NCBI GenBank assembly: GCA_022360355.1
Contig: JAKSCY010000235.1
Coordinates: 1-5,000 of the forward strand
Length of the DNA stretch: 5,000 nucleotides
Direction of reading: 5' to 3'
Origin: Chlorobiales bacterium
GTDB taxonomy: Bacteria > Bacteroidota > Chlorobiia > Chlorobiales > Chlorobiaceae
The notes under the pieces are model-generated. The model did no database searches and was not told where the DNA came from. It worked only from the letters and a program-made list of their open reading frames with translations. Shown in pieces: positions 1-4,964 of the stretch (its first letter is position 1; each line of letters opens with the position of its first letter). Both the position numbers and the translations under genes were made by a program.

Positions 1-120
1 ATCGATATCCTGCCCGGCATGACGGCCAATATCGATATCCGTACCGGTGAAAAAACCGTGCTGAGCTATCTGACCAAGCCGATCATCAAGGTCTTTCATG
101 AATCCATGAGCGAACGGTGA
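1..120 (+). CDS. HlyD-family type I secretion membrane fusion protein, C-terminal fragment
   Basis: Frame 1 is open from the first base of the window to a TGA at 118-120 and gives 39 residues, the 3' end of a gene that starts to the left. The peptide has the hallmark end of the HlyD/PrtE adaptor family: PGMTANIDIRTGEKTVLSYL followed by TKPIIKVFHESMSER. The PGM and DIRTG..TVL.YL.KPI pattern is the last beta-barrel strand and the return to the membrane-proximal region in this family. Family knowledge: HlyD is anchored in the inner membrane, spans the periplasm and links an ABC exporter to a TolC-like outer-membrane channel to secrete unfolded proteins such as RTX toxins, adhesins and proteases. 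The partner ABC transporter would be expected upstream, outside the window. Only the tail is visible, so the substrate and exact subfamily cannot be given. Confidence 0.88.
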   Translation: MDILPGMTANIDIRTGEKTVLSYLTKPIIKVFHESMSER

Positions 121-369
121 CAGGACAAAACATGAGTCATCGCCATGAAATGGAGCAGATGCACAGGAGAGCAGATTGCCTCTACGCTCCGTTACGCCGA
201 GACGGGTACTCGTGTCAACTAAGAAATAGGGAAATCCAAAAAGTAAAAATGTGAATGGCCGGATTGTTTCTAAAGAATGCAGAAGCGCATAGACGCTTGC
301 TCCAATGTGCACTGCTATTAGTGACAGGCGGGTATATTATATAAACGGGGATCAATCAAGCCGAAACGG

Positions 370-407
370 AAAAAGCCTTGTACCGTCTATCGATATAAGG
401 CTTTTTT
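370..407. terminator. Rho-independent terminator, probably bidirectional
   Basis: The arms AAAAAGCCTT (370-379) and AAGGCTTTTT (397-406) are perfectly complementary over 10 bp. The stem extends by a G-T wobble and two more pairs, leaving a loop of about 11 bases. On the + strand it ends in a run of six T (402-407), the classic intrinsic terminator. The matching A run on the left arm gives a T run on the - strand, so it could stop leftward transcription too. It lies 250 bases after the hlyD stop, further than is usual, but no gene intervenes. It could end the secretion operon from the left and the membrane-lectin transcript from the right. Confidence 0.75.
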
Positions 408-615
408 GTCGCGGAGGCAGGATTATAATGATGTGTATATGTGCCTAAAAAATAAGCTTTTAATCTTTTGTGAGTAGCAAAATACCATCATAAATGCCAT
501 CAAAAGATTTTTTGTCTCTGAATTTTAGTGATTGATTATCACGTGGGATATATGCCTCAAGTCTGTGCTGTCGCTATAAGGAATGTGCGAAATTGCACCG
601 ATATGTTATGCATCG

Positions 616-710
616 TTTTGAACAATATCCTTATTTTAAAGGCTTCTTAGCCGGTTGTGTTAATAAGTCGCATAACCGATTGAAATCCCCATAAAAGACT
701 TTTGAACAAT
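616..710. repeat. 11-bp direct repeat TTTTGAACAAT, two copies
   Basis: TTTTGAACAAT occurs exactly at 616-626 and again at 700-710, with 73 bases between the copies. The interval contains two small inverted repeats: GGCT/AGCC around a four-base loop near 641-652, and CGGTT/AACCG around a longer loop near 654-680. Direct repeats flanking short hairpins can mark a small non-autonomous element or a protein-binding array, but AT-rich 11-mers also recur by chance in DNA of this composition. The repeat itself is seen directly and its meaning is unknown. Confidence 0.35.
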
Positions 711-777
711 TAGGTCGGTAGCCGCAAACAGCCCTCCCGATCTCCTGCACACATAGACAAAAGAGTGAGAATGGTAA

Positions 778-877
778 GCGGAGCGGAGCCCTGCGGCCGA
801 TCCTTAGCGTGAGCTTGCGAGCTGTCGAAGGGGTGGCATGAAGGGCGGAGCGAAGCGGGGTTATGTGGTTGTTACCC
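778..877. repeat. GC-rich, multi-hairpin intergenic element (REP-like?)
   Basis: This patch stands out from its AT-rich surroundings. A near-perfect 11-base direct repeat, GCGGAGCGGAG (778-788) and GCGGAGCGAAG (845-855), brackets an imperfect hairpin. The hairpin arms are GCCCT (788-792) with AGGGC (842-846), GCC (796-798) with GGC (835-837), CCTT (802-805) with AAGG (828-831), and an apical AGCT/AGCT stem (812-815 and 820-823) with loop TGCG. A second small hairpin follows, GGGT (858-861) with ACCC (874-877). The core resembles the GAGCTTGTCGAAGG-type dispersed palindromes of many bacterial genomes, here interrupted by extra bases. It could be a REP-type repeat or a structured RNA. Copy number in the genome is unknown. 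Confidence 0.4.
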
Positions 878-901
878 TTTCTATGCGGAAAAGATTTAAA
901 T

Positions 902-949
902 GAGCCTAACGAGAACCTCCAGCCGACGTTTGCATTAATTGTAAGGCTC
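902..949. repeat. Inverted repeat downstream of the membrane-lectin gene
   Basis: GAGCCTAAC (902-910) and GTAAGGCTC (941-949) pair at 8 of 9 positions around a 30-base loop. On the - strand the repeat begins 14 bases after the TAA stop of the membrane-lectin gene, so it could be the 3' hairpin of that transcript. It lacks a clean T run directly after the stem, although a loosely T-rich stretch follows, so it is a poor intrinsic terminator. The - strand right arm contains GTTAGGC, which also fits the R' core of an integron attC site; that alternative is treated as a finding. Confidence 0.35.
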
Positions 950-963
950 CGTGGGATACATGG

Positions 964-1956
964 TTAAAAAGCTCGCACCGCTCGAACGCTTCTGTGGTTG
1001 CCCTTGTGACTGCGGCCCTCGTTGTTGCTGTCATCATAGTCCTTTAGAATTTCTTCAGTACGCTCAAGCCCATGCTTGTCTATAAATGCTTCGAAGTCAC
1101 AAAGAAGGTCATCGATCTCCGCTGAACTCCTGTCGCGGAAGTCCATGTACCACGCTTCGAAGGAATTGCACTCCGATGAGCTCCAGTAGCTGCCATCATG
1201 AAACCCTCCTACGACACCCCTGCGTTTATACAACAGGTACAGCTCATCCTTACTCGGCAAGAACCAGTCTCTATACCCCCCACCCCTGAACTCAGCACAC
1301 AACCGAGCAGGAGTGGAAGAACCCACTCTATTGCCCGTCATAATAAAAACCATTTCAGAAACCCAGTGCTTTTCAGAGAGGCGGCCACCGATGATCTTCT
1401 CTGTGTTCTTCCTACCCGTACCTAATGATGTGCCAGTGGCCCCCGTACTCATTGGGTAAAAGGAGCCTGACCCATCATCATACCAGATATGACCATAGGT
1501 TAGGCGATCCTGGTCTTCCTTTGCGGCAACCAGACCGTGCCGACCTGTCTCATCGATGTAAAAGACAATACCTCCCTGATATTCATCACCAATTGCTATA
1601 GGAACCGACTTCGGCGAGAAAAGTGTTTGAAAAAAGGTTCTGCGTTGCTTGAAAAAGACTTCTTGATCAAGAATCTTTGACGCACTCAATAACAACACTC
1701 CTGCGCCAATATCAATCGGAGCCCAAATCTCTCTACTCAGATGAACAGGAATAAGCGGATTGAACATGATGGCAAAAAAACCAAAAACCAAAGGCCAATC
1801 ATAATCACCTTCCTTTCCCATTGTAGAGGCCCTATATGCCGCCCATACAAACACACCTGTCTCAACGATTCTCAGTAAGGAATAATAGCCGTATGGCATA
1901 GGCAATGGAGCCAAAAAAAGCATAACAGCTCCGATGTAACGAATTGTTTTAGGCAT
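964..1956 (-). CDS. Membrane protein fusing a DUF6804-like four-helix domain to a DUF1566/Lcl_C lectin-fold domain
   Basis: I chose the ATG at 1956 (330 residues, numbering used here). An in-frame TTG at 1977 would add seven residues. Neither has a clear Shine-Dalgarno site. Four hydrophobic segments lie near residues 5-20, 27-43, 54-71 and 77-92. MPYGYY (20-25) and FNPLIPVHL (65-73) match the small membrane family DUF6804. From about residue 126 the protein is a DUF1566/Lcl_C domain: GGIVFY (128-133), DWFLPSKDEL (230-239), YWSSSE (257-262) and the terminal VRAVRAF (324-330). This domain has a C-type-lectin-like fold and is common in surface proteins, in some cases as the variable target of diversity-generating retroelements. 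Residues 278-319 are an extra acidic helical stretch where family members normally have a short loop. No signal peptide precedes the first helix. It is on the same strand as the replication genes but separated by about 160 bases. Its ligand and membrane topology are unknown. Confidence 0.8.
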   Translation of the reverse strand: MPKTIRYIGAVMLFLAPLPMPYGYYSLLRIVETGVFVWAAYRASTMGKEGDYDWPLVFGFFAIMFNPLIPVHLSREIWAPIDIGAGVLLLSASKILDQEVFFKQRRTFFQTLFSPKSVPIAIGDEYQGGIVFYIDETGRHGLVAAKEDQDRLTYGHIWYDDGSGSFYPMSTGATGTSLGTGRKNTEKIIGGRLSEKHWVSEMVFIMTGNRVGSSTPARLCAEFRGGGYRDWFLPSKDELYLLYKRRGVVGGFHDGSYWSSSECNSFEAWYMDFRDRSSAEIDDLLCDFEAFIDKHGLERTEEILKDYDDSNNEGRSHKGNHRSVRAVRAF

Positions 1957-2020
1957 GCTTGAACAAGATGATAGCAAGAGTTCCGAAGAGACGGTCAGTA
2001 GAATTTGGTTCTTTTTTCAT
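1949..2020 (-). CDS. Possible 23-codon leader peptide overlapping the membrane-lectin start
   Basis: An ATG at 2018-2020 opens a 23-codon frame, MKKEPNSTDRLFGTLAIILF then KHA, that stops with TAA at 1949-1951. It overlaps the chosen ATG of the membrane-lectin gene (1954-1956) in another frame, as ATGCCTAA. Such an overlap would let translation of the leader feed re-initiation at the downstream gene, which has no visible Shine-Dalgarno of its own. A charged start followed by LFGTLAIILF also looks like the beginning of a membrane protein, so a frameshift that cut off the original N-terminus is an alternative. There is no strong ribosome binding site before it. Treat it as tentative. Confidence 0.25.
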   Translation of the reverse strand: MKKEPNSTDRLFGTLAIILFKHA

Positions 2021-2039
2021 GATTGCCATTTTTTGTGCC

Positions 2040-2105
2040 TTAGTGGGGTGCCGGGGTGTGGGGTAACGGTTTGCTGAGGTATCGGAAATAGACCGCTCTT
2101 ACCAT
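2040..2105 (-). CDS. Possible 21-codon open frame directly after the HTH gene
   Basis: The stop codon of the HTH gene (2118-2120) is followed in the same frame by an open stretch that reaches another TAA at 2040-2042. Within it an ATG at 2105 opens MVRAVYFRYLSKPLPHTPAP then H. The end is low-complexity Pro/His, coded by the C-rich strand of the G-rich tract. It could be the tail of an originally longer HTH protein cut by a TAA, or chance. There is no good ribosome binding site and no family I recognise. Confidence 0.15.
   Translation of the reverse strand: MVRAVYFRYLSKPLPHTPAPH
2043..2069 (+). repeat. G-rich imperfect tandem tract
   Basis: On the + strand three GGGG runs occur at 2045-2048, 2053-2056 and 2060-2063, each followed by T, with a GG at 2068-2069. 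The spacing of seven to eight bases gives an imperfect GGGGTGN tandem pattern. Three G4 runs plus a shorter one are borderline for an intramolecular quadruplex. It lies in the spacer between the HTH gene and the membrane-lectin gene, and the corresponding - strand transcript is C-rich. No function can be assigned. Confidence 0.3.
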
Positions 2106-2117
2106 CCACGCAATTTT

Positions 2118-2618
2118 TTAACAATCGGTTTCCTTATCAGTTCTGAACGCCGATAAATCGAAATGCCGATCTATTTCTGCCTGTATATTCACATTGACAT
2201 TGTGGTTTTTTGTAATCTTGGGATCTGCTCGATCAAAAACCATTTGTGTTGCCTGTAGCTGGGTGGCTGCTGTGGGATCAACGCAACCGTGCCGCTCTCC
2301 CAAAATATGAGCCCGAACTGTTTTACTTGCCTCCCGAATCATTTCCTCTGAGGTGAGGGAAATATTGTCCTCTTTCGCCTTTTTAAGGACACGTCCGACA
2401 TATTGAGGCGATATTTTAACAATCCTTGCTATTTCAGCGTTTTTTAAACCCGGATTACTGCGTCTTATTCTGATAATCTGTTTTGCTGTATCAGGAAGTT
2501 TATGCACGGAAGGGTACTCGCTGACCGTAAAACCCGGCTCAAGGGGTAATTCCATATCCGGTGCCAACGGATAGTAGCGTTTCAACGAGGTTTCTTTATC
2601 GGTTTTTTCCGTGGTCAT
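2118..2618 (-). CDS. Helix-turn-helix DNA-binding protein, small-terminase-like
   Basis: The gene encodes 166 residues. The ATG at 2618 is preceded by a weak GAGAGA purine stretch at a plausible distance. Residues 41-82 form a helix-turn-helix: AKQIIRIRRSNP, then LKNAEIARIVKISPQYVGRV, in which the alternation of hydrophobic positions and the I..QYVGRVLKK recognition helix are clear. Residues 116-145 (TAATQLQATQMVFDRADPKI followed by TKNHNVNVN) resemble the region after the DNA-binding domain in phage small terminase subunits, where a helix ends in DR.DPK and leads into a beta strand. By analogy it may recognise a specific site on the element's DNA, but it could equally be a replication initiator accessory or a transcriptional regulator. 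It follows the Toprim gene after 68 bases that may hold its own promoter. No large terminase or capsid gene is seen, which weakens a packaging role. Confidence 0.7.
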   Translation of the reverse strand: MTTEKTDKETSLKRYYPLAPDMELPLEPGFTVSEYPSVHKLPDTAKQIIRIRRSNPGLKNAEIARIVKISPQYVGRVLKKAKEDNISLTSEEMIREASKTVRAHILGERHGCVDPTAATQLQATQMVFDRADPKITKNHNVNVNIQAEIDRHFDLSAFRTDKETDC

Positions 2619-2650
2619 GAGTTCATCTCTCGGATTTCTGGTTTAGGTGT

Positions 2651-2680
2651 AATTTATGTTTAATCTGCACTATTCATCAA
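2651..2680 (-). promoter_or_regulatory. Candidate sigma-70-type promoter for the HTH gene, with a palindrome
   Basis: In the 68-base gap after the Toprim gene, the - strand reads TTGATG (2675-2680), 18 bases, then TAAATT (2651-2656). Each hexamer matches 4 of 6 consensus positions. A perfect 10-bp palindrome ATCAATTGAT (2676-2685) overlaps the -35 hexamer, a natural place for an operator that a small HTH protein could occupy, possibly its own product. The hexamers are weak and AT-rich gaps give such matches by chance. Confidence 0.3.
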
Positions 2681-2686
2681 TTGATT

Positions 2687-3616
2687 TTAATCGAGTTGTG
2701 CAATCTTGTTTCGAAATGCACTACACTCATTGGCGATAACATCACCAATATCATATCCGACTTTTCGCTGTTCGTCGGATAAACAGCGTTCCAGCACGTC
2801 AGAACACCGGATACTGAATTTCCGGCTCATGCTTTCTGCTTTCTCCTGCCATTTTTCGAATGCACCACCGTCAGGAAAAAGAACAATCTCTCGGCCTTGT
2901 AACGGCTGCAACCGCTCCGCCGTCAAGGTGGAAAGGCTGCCTGTTGCCATCCAGATAAAATCCTTCAAATGCCCTGCTGCAAGAATAGCGCTCTTCTCAC
3001 TCTCGACAATCGCAACCGGCAACGTTTTATCCAGCCTTAGCAAATGCAGGCCGTACAAATGTAGCTCCGGTAGTGCTCCAAGCTTCATCAGGCTGTGAAC
3101 ACTATTCGTACATCCTTTCACCCTGTGCCCGGTATTATCATACAGCATAACCTTTCCCCGTGTTACCCTGCCGGAATCATCCAAGTACCAGAACACACAA
3201 GCCCCATCCCAATGCTTGGTTGTACCAACACAATACCAGGCGCAAAGCTCTTCAGCCTTATCAGTCCCGAACAACTGAACCAGATAGCGGAAAAACATAT
3301 TCTCTTCATAGTGCTGAAGGCTTCCCCTGAACAGAACGTCAGGAACATACACCGGCTTTTCATCAGGAACTTTGATACTTCTTGTAAGCAGATCGTTTCT
3401 TAGGAGCCGTTTACGTAAGGGATTTTCACCTGTTAGGTGAAAGTACTCTCCCGGCTTTAGGTGGTAACTGCATTTTATCTCTCGATCACACCGGCCAACG
3501 TCATCAGCGATATACTGCCCGGTCTCCGTATCGACGTATCGAACAAACACCTTCTTCCTGCAAGCCGGGCAAATATGCTTTGTCGATCCCTTTTCAAGCT
3601 CGAATTGATAGCTCAT
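2687..3616 (-). CDS. Zinc-finger and Toprim protein, DUF6371-like, probable primase-type replication protein
   Basis: The gene encodes 309 residues. The N-terminal part has a putative zinc site: H14, C16, C19 (CPAC) and C43, C49, H52 (CDREIKCSYH), framed by YVDTETGQYIADDVGRC. This resembles the zinc-binding start of DnaG/gp4-type primases and matches the mobile-element family DUF6371. A middle block with RGKVMLYD (153-160) and GHRVKG (163-168) is also typical of that family. A Toprim-like core follows: VAIVESEKSAI (201-211, candidate metal ligand E205) and EIVLFPDGGAFEKW (243-256, D249). The usual second Asp of the Toprim DxD is Gly here, so catalysis is uncertain. Its ATG overlaps the stop of the preceding 69-residue gene as ATGA and has no Shine-Dalgarno, so translation is probably coupled. 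It likely works with the upstream helicase in replication of the element, as a split version of the T7 gp4 plan. No primase activity is proven for the family. Confidence 0.82.
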   Translation of the reverse strand: MSYQFELEKGSTKHICPACRKKVFVRYVDTETGQYIADDVGRCDREIKCSYHLKPGEYFHLTGENPLRKRLLRNDLLTRSIKVPDEKPVYVPDVLFRGSLQHYEENMFFRYLVQLFGTDKAEELCAWYCVGTTKHWDGACVFWYLDDSGRVTRGKVMLYDNTGHRVKGCTNSVHSLMKLGALPELHLYGLHLLRLDKTLPVAIVESEKSAILAAGHLKDFIWMATGSLSTLTAERLQPLQGREIVLFPDGGAFEKWQEKAESMSRKFSIRCSDVLERCLSDEQRKVGYDIGDVIANECSAFRNKIAQLD

Positions 3617-3822
3617 TGTAAAGTGTTTTGTAAGAGTGCAAATTCATATCCGGCCCAGAATCCTGAAAGAACCAAATACACCTCTTCATCGTTTGGGTCA
3701 GGGACTATCCCCCGTTCCCTCTGCTTGTCAAACGCATAATTCAAGGCATCGACGCCTGCATTACCTAAAGCCGCATCCTTGCTGGCTTCCCTTACGAGGT
3801 CAAAAAACGGTGCTGTCTCCAT
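3613..3822 (-). CDS. Small acidic protein of unknown function between helicase and Toprim genes
   Basis: The gene encodes 69 residues, beginning METAPFFDLVREASKDAALG and ending in SGFWAGYEFALLQNTLQ. I do not recognise a family. It is probably mostly helical: an N-terminal helix, a polar middle (DKQRERGIVPDPNDEE) and an aromatic-rich C-terminal helix. There is no signal peptide or clear membrane segment. The gene is real by context. Its ATG shares a base with the helicase stop (TAATG), it has a perfect AGGAGG seven bases upstream, and its TGA overlaps the start of the Toprim gene (ATGA). Being held between the two replication enzymes suggests an adaptor, loader or inhibitor acting on one of them, but that is inference from position only. 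Confidence 0.75.
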   Translation of the reverse strand: METAPFFDLVREASKDAALGNAGVDALNYAFDKQRERGIVPDPNDEEVYLVLSGFWAGYEFALLQNTLQ

Positions 3823-4964
3823 TAGATCGCCTCCTTATCGGTTTTCTGGGTTTGGGTCAAAAGTTCACTACCTATAGGTTCTGACCCTTTGACCCTAATT
3901 GGTTCATCAGGGTCAATGATGCTATTCGATCTTAATGAGACATTCTCATACTCTCCCCGTCGAAGCTTTTTCAGCAAGCCGAATTCATTAACACAATTTT
4001 CAAGCCGACGTTTCGCCGTGCTTTCAGAAAGGCCCTGCCTCTCCGCCTCATTATTGAAATCTTTTGCTGAGAACCGTTGCGGTAAAGCATCCAGAATTGC
4101 AACTGTAATGTAATCTGGCTCCGGCCTCGGTTTGTCGGCTTCGTGATAGAGGAAATACTTATCCTGCGGCCTCATTAGGTGCAGAGAAAATTCCTCGCAA
4201 TTCCGTCCGGTAACTGAAAGGTTAAAGCGGCCTTTGTTACGGGCATCTTTCGAGAATGCCGCTGTTATCTCTGCATCATCAGCAAGAACAGAACTGCCTC
4301 GGCCTGTGTAGAGGTCGTTTTCATTTTTTTTCTTGCCAGTGTGGTGGAGAATAACCACCGTGACGTTATGTTCCTCGACAACCTGCCGGATTGCCTGCAT
4401 GAATTTCCGCATATCATCTGCGGAATTTTCCTCACCATCAAAAAAGTTTTTCAATGGGTCAATAATGACTATTTCAGGCTGAATCTCTGATATATTCCCT
4501 TTCAAGTCATTCAGTGCTTCTTTTTGAGGCAACAATAATCCTTTTGAAACAAAAAGGAAGTTCTCTCGGATAAGCTGCTCCGCCTCATCATCAACGCCGT
4601 AATAATCCCGAAGCAGCTTCAATCTTTCCTGTAGCGTCCTGCCGCTGTTTTCTCCGTTCAGGTACAGCACTTTATAAGACTTGTTTATCTGGAAGGACAA
4701 GTAATTCCGTCCAAGCGCAAGCGCAAAAGTCAGGTTAAATAACAGCATTGTTTTCCCGGTCTTCCCCGCTCCCGTTATCTGCATTATCCCTTTCTCGGTA
4801 AGAACCGCCCCGTGTTCGGAGTCAATAATAACGGCCCCAAAATCCAACTTTTTGTCTGGATAGTCCCAAGCGTTTTCAATAGGCCATTTATTGAAGCTTC
4901 GCTTGCCTTCGTCTTCAATGGCTTGCTGTAAGGCCGCAGCATTCCTTTGGATATTCTCAGTCAT
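3822..4964 (-). CDS. RepA/RAD55-like RecA-fold helicase of a mobile element (AAA_25 type)
   Basis: The gene encodes 380 residues. Walker A is GAGKTGKT (65-72), followed by LNGENSGR with the expected catalytic Glu (E105) at the end of the next strand, Walker B EIVIIDPL (164-171), a ILHHTGK strand (205-211) and GRGSS (221-225). This order is that of the RepA/RAD55 branch of hexameric helicases, such as plasmid RSF1010 RepA and phage replicative helicases, which use ATP to unwind DNA at the fork. Residues 284-345 look like a winged-helix domain (SAKDFNNEAERQGLSESTAK followed by RRLENCVNEFGLLKKLRRGE). This extension is usual in mobile-element members and may bind DNA. The start is set by AGGAGG eight bases before the ATG. 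It leads the coupled operon with the small protein and the Toprim gene. A DNA-repair or regulatory ATPase is a less likely reading. Confidence 0.88.
   Translation of the reverse strand: MTENIQRNAAALQQAIEDEGKRSFNKWPIENAWDYPDKKLDFGAVIIDSEHGAVLTEKGIMQITGAGKTGKTMLLFNLTFALALGRNYLSFQINKSYKVLYLNGENSGRTLQERLKLLRDYYGVDDEAEQLIRENFLFVSKGLLLPQKEALNDLKGNISEIQPEIVIIDPLKNFFDGEENSADDMRKFMQAIRQVVEEHNVTVVILHHTGKKKNENDLYTGRGSSVLADDAEITAAFSKDARNKGRFNLSVTGRNCEEFSLHLMRPQDKYFLYHEADKPRPEPDYITVAILDALPQRFSAKDFNNEAERQGLSESTAKRRLENCVNEFGLLKKLRRGEYENVSLRSNSIIDPDEPIRVKGSEPIGSELLTQTQKTDKEAI
3830..3835 (-). promoter_or_regulatory. Strong Shine-Dalgarno site for the 69-residue protein
   Basis: AGGAGG on the - strand lies seven bases before the ATG at 3822. 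It is embedded in the last codons of the helicase gene (Thr-Asp-Lys-Glu-Ala-Ile). It fixes the start of the small gene and supports it as truly translated. Confidence 0.8.

Larger units (their letters stand above)
121..963. other. Long intergenic region without a convincing gene
   Basis: These 843 bases lie between the hlyD stop and the stop of the convergent membrane-lectin gene. I see no open frame with both a good ribosome binding site and recognisable protein content. The longest start-to-stop frame on the + strand near hlyD is 40 codons (132-254) and matches nothing I know. The left half is AT-rich and holds one terminator hairpin. The right third becomes GC-rich and structured around 778-860. 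A 15-bp palindrome with arms GTGAT and ATCAC (528-532 and 538-542) could be an operator, but no gene follows it. No tRNA or rRNA signature was found. The stretch could hold an unrecognised small RNA, decayed mobile DNA, or the left boundary of the element to the right. Confidence 0.6.

Noticed and set aside
132..254. 40-codon + strand frame after hlyD (MSHRHEMEQMHRR...)
   Set aside because: It has only a weak AGGAC before the ATG, no recognisable family and an Arg-rich, irregular composition. It looks like chance.
424..429. Perfect TATAAT hexamer on the + strand
   Set aside because: No acceptable -35 hexamer lies 16-18 bases upstream, where the terminator T run sits, and no gene follows.
121..963. 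CRISPR array or tRNA attachment site in the long spacer
   Set aside because: There are no regularly spaced repeats of 24-40 bases and no tRNA arm or T-loop signature on either strand.
1086..1425. + strand open frames antisense to the membrane-lectin gene
   Set aside because: They lie opposite a well-supported domain protein, have no family resemblance and are low-complexity in translation.
2085..2114. - strand TTGCGT, 17 bases, TATTTC as a promoter for the membrane-lectin gene
   Set aside because: Spacing is ideal, but each hexamer matches only 3 of 6 consensus positions.
2706..3403. + strand open frames antisense to the Toprim gene
   Set aside because: They are shadows of a gene with clear zinc and Toprim motifs, and their translations show no domain features.
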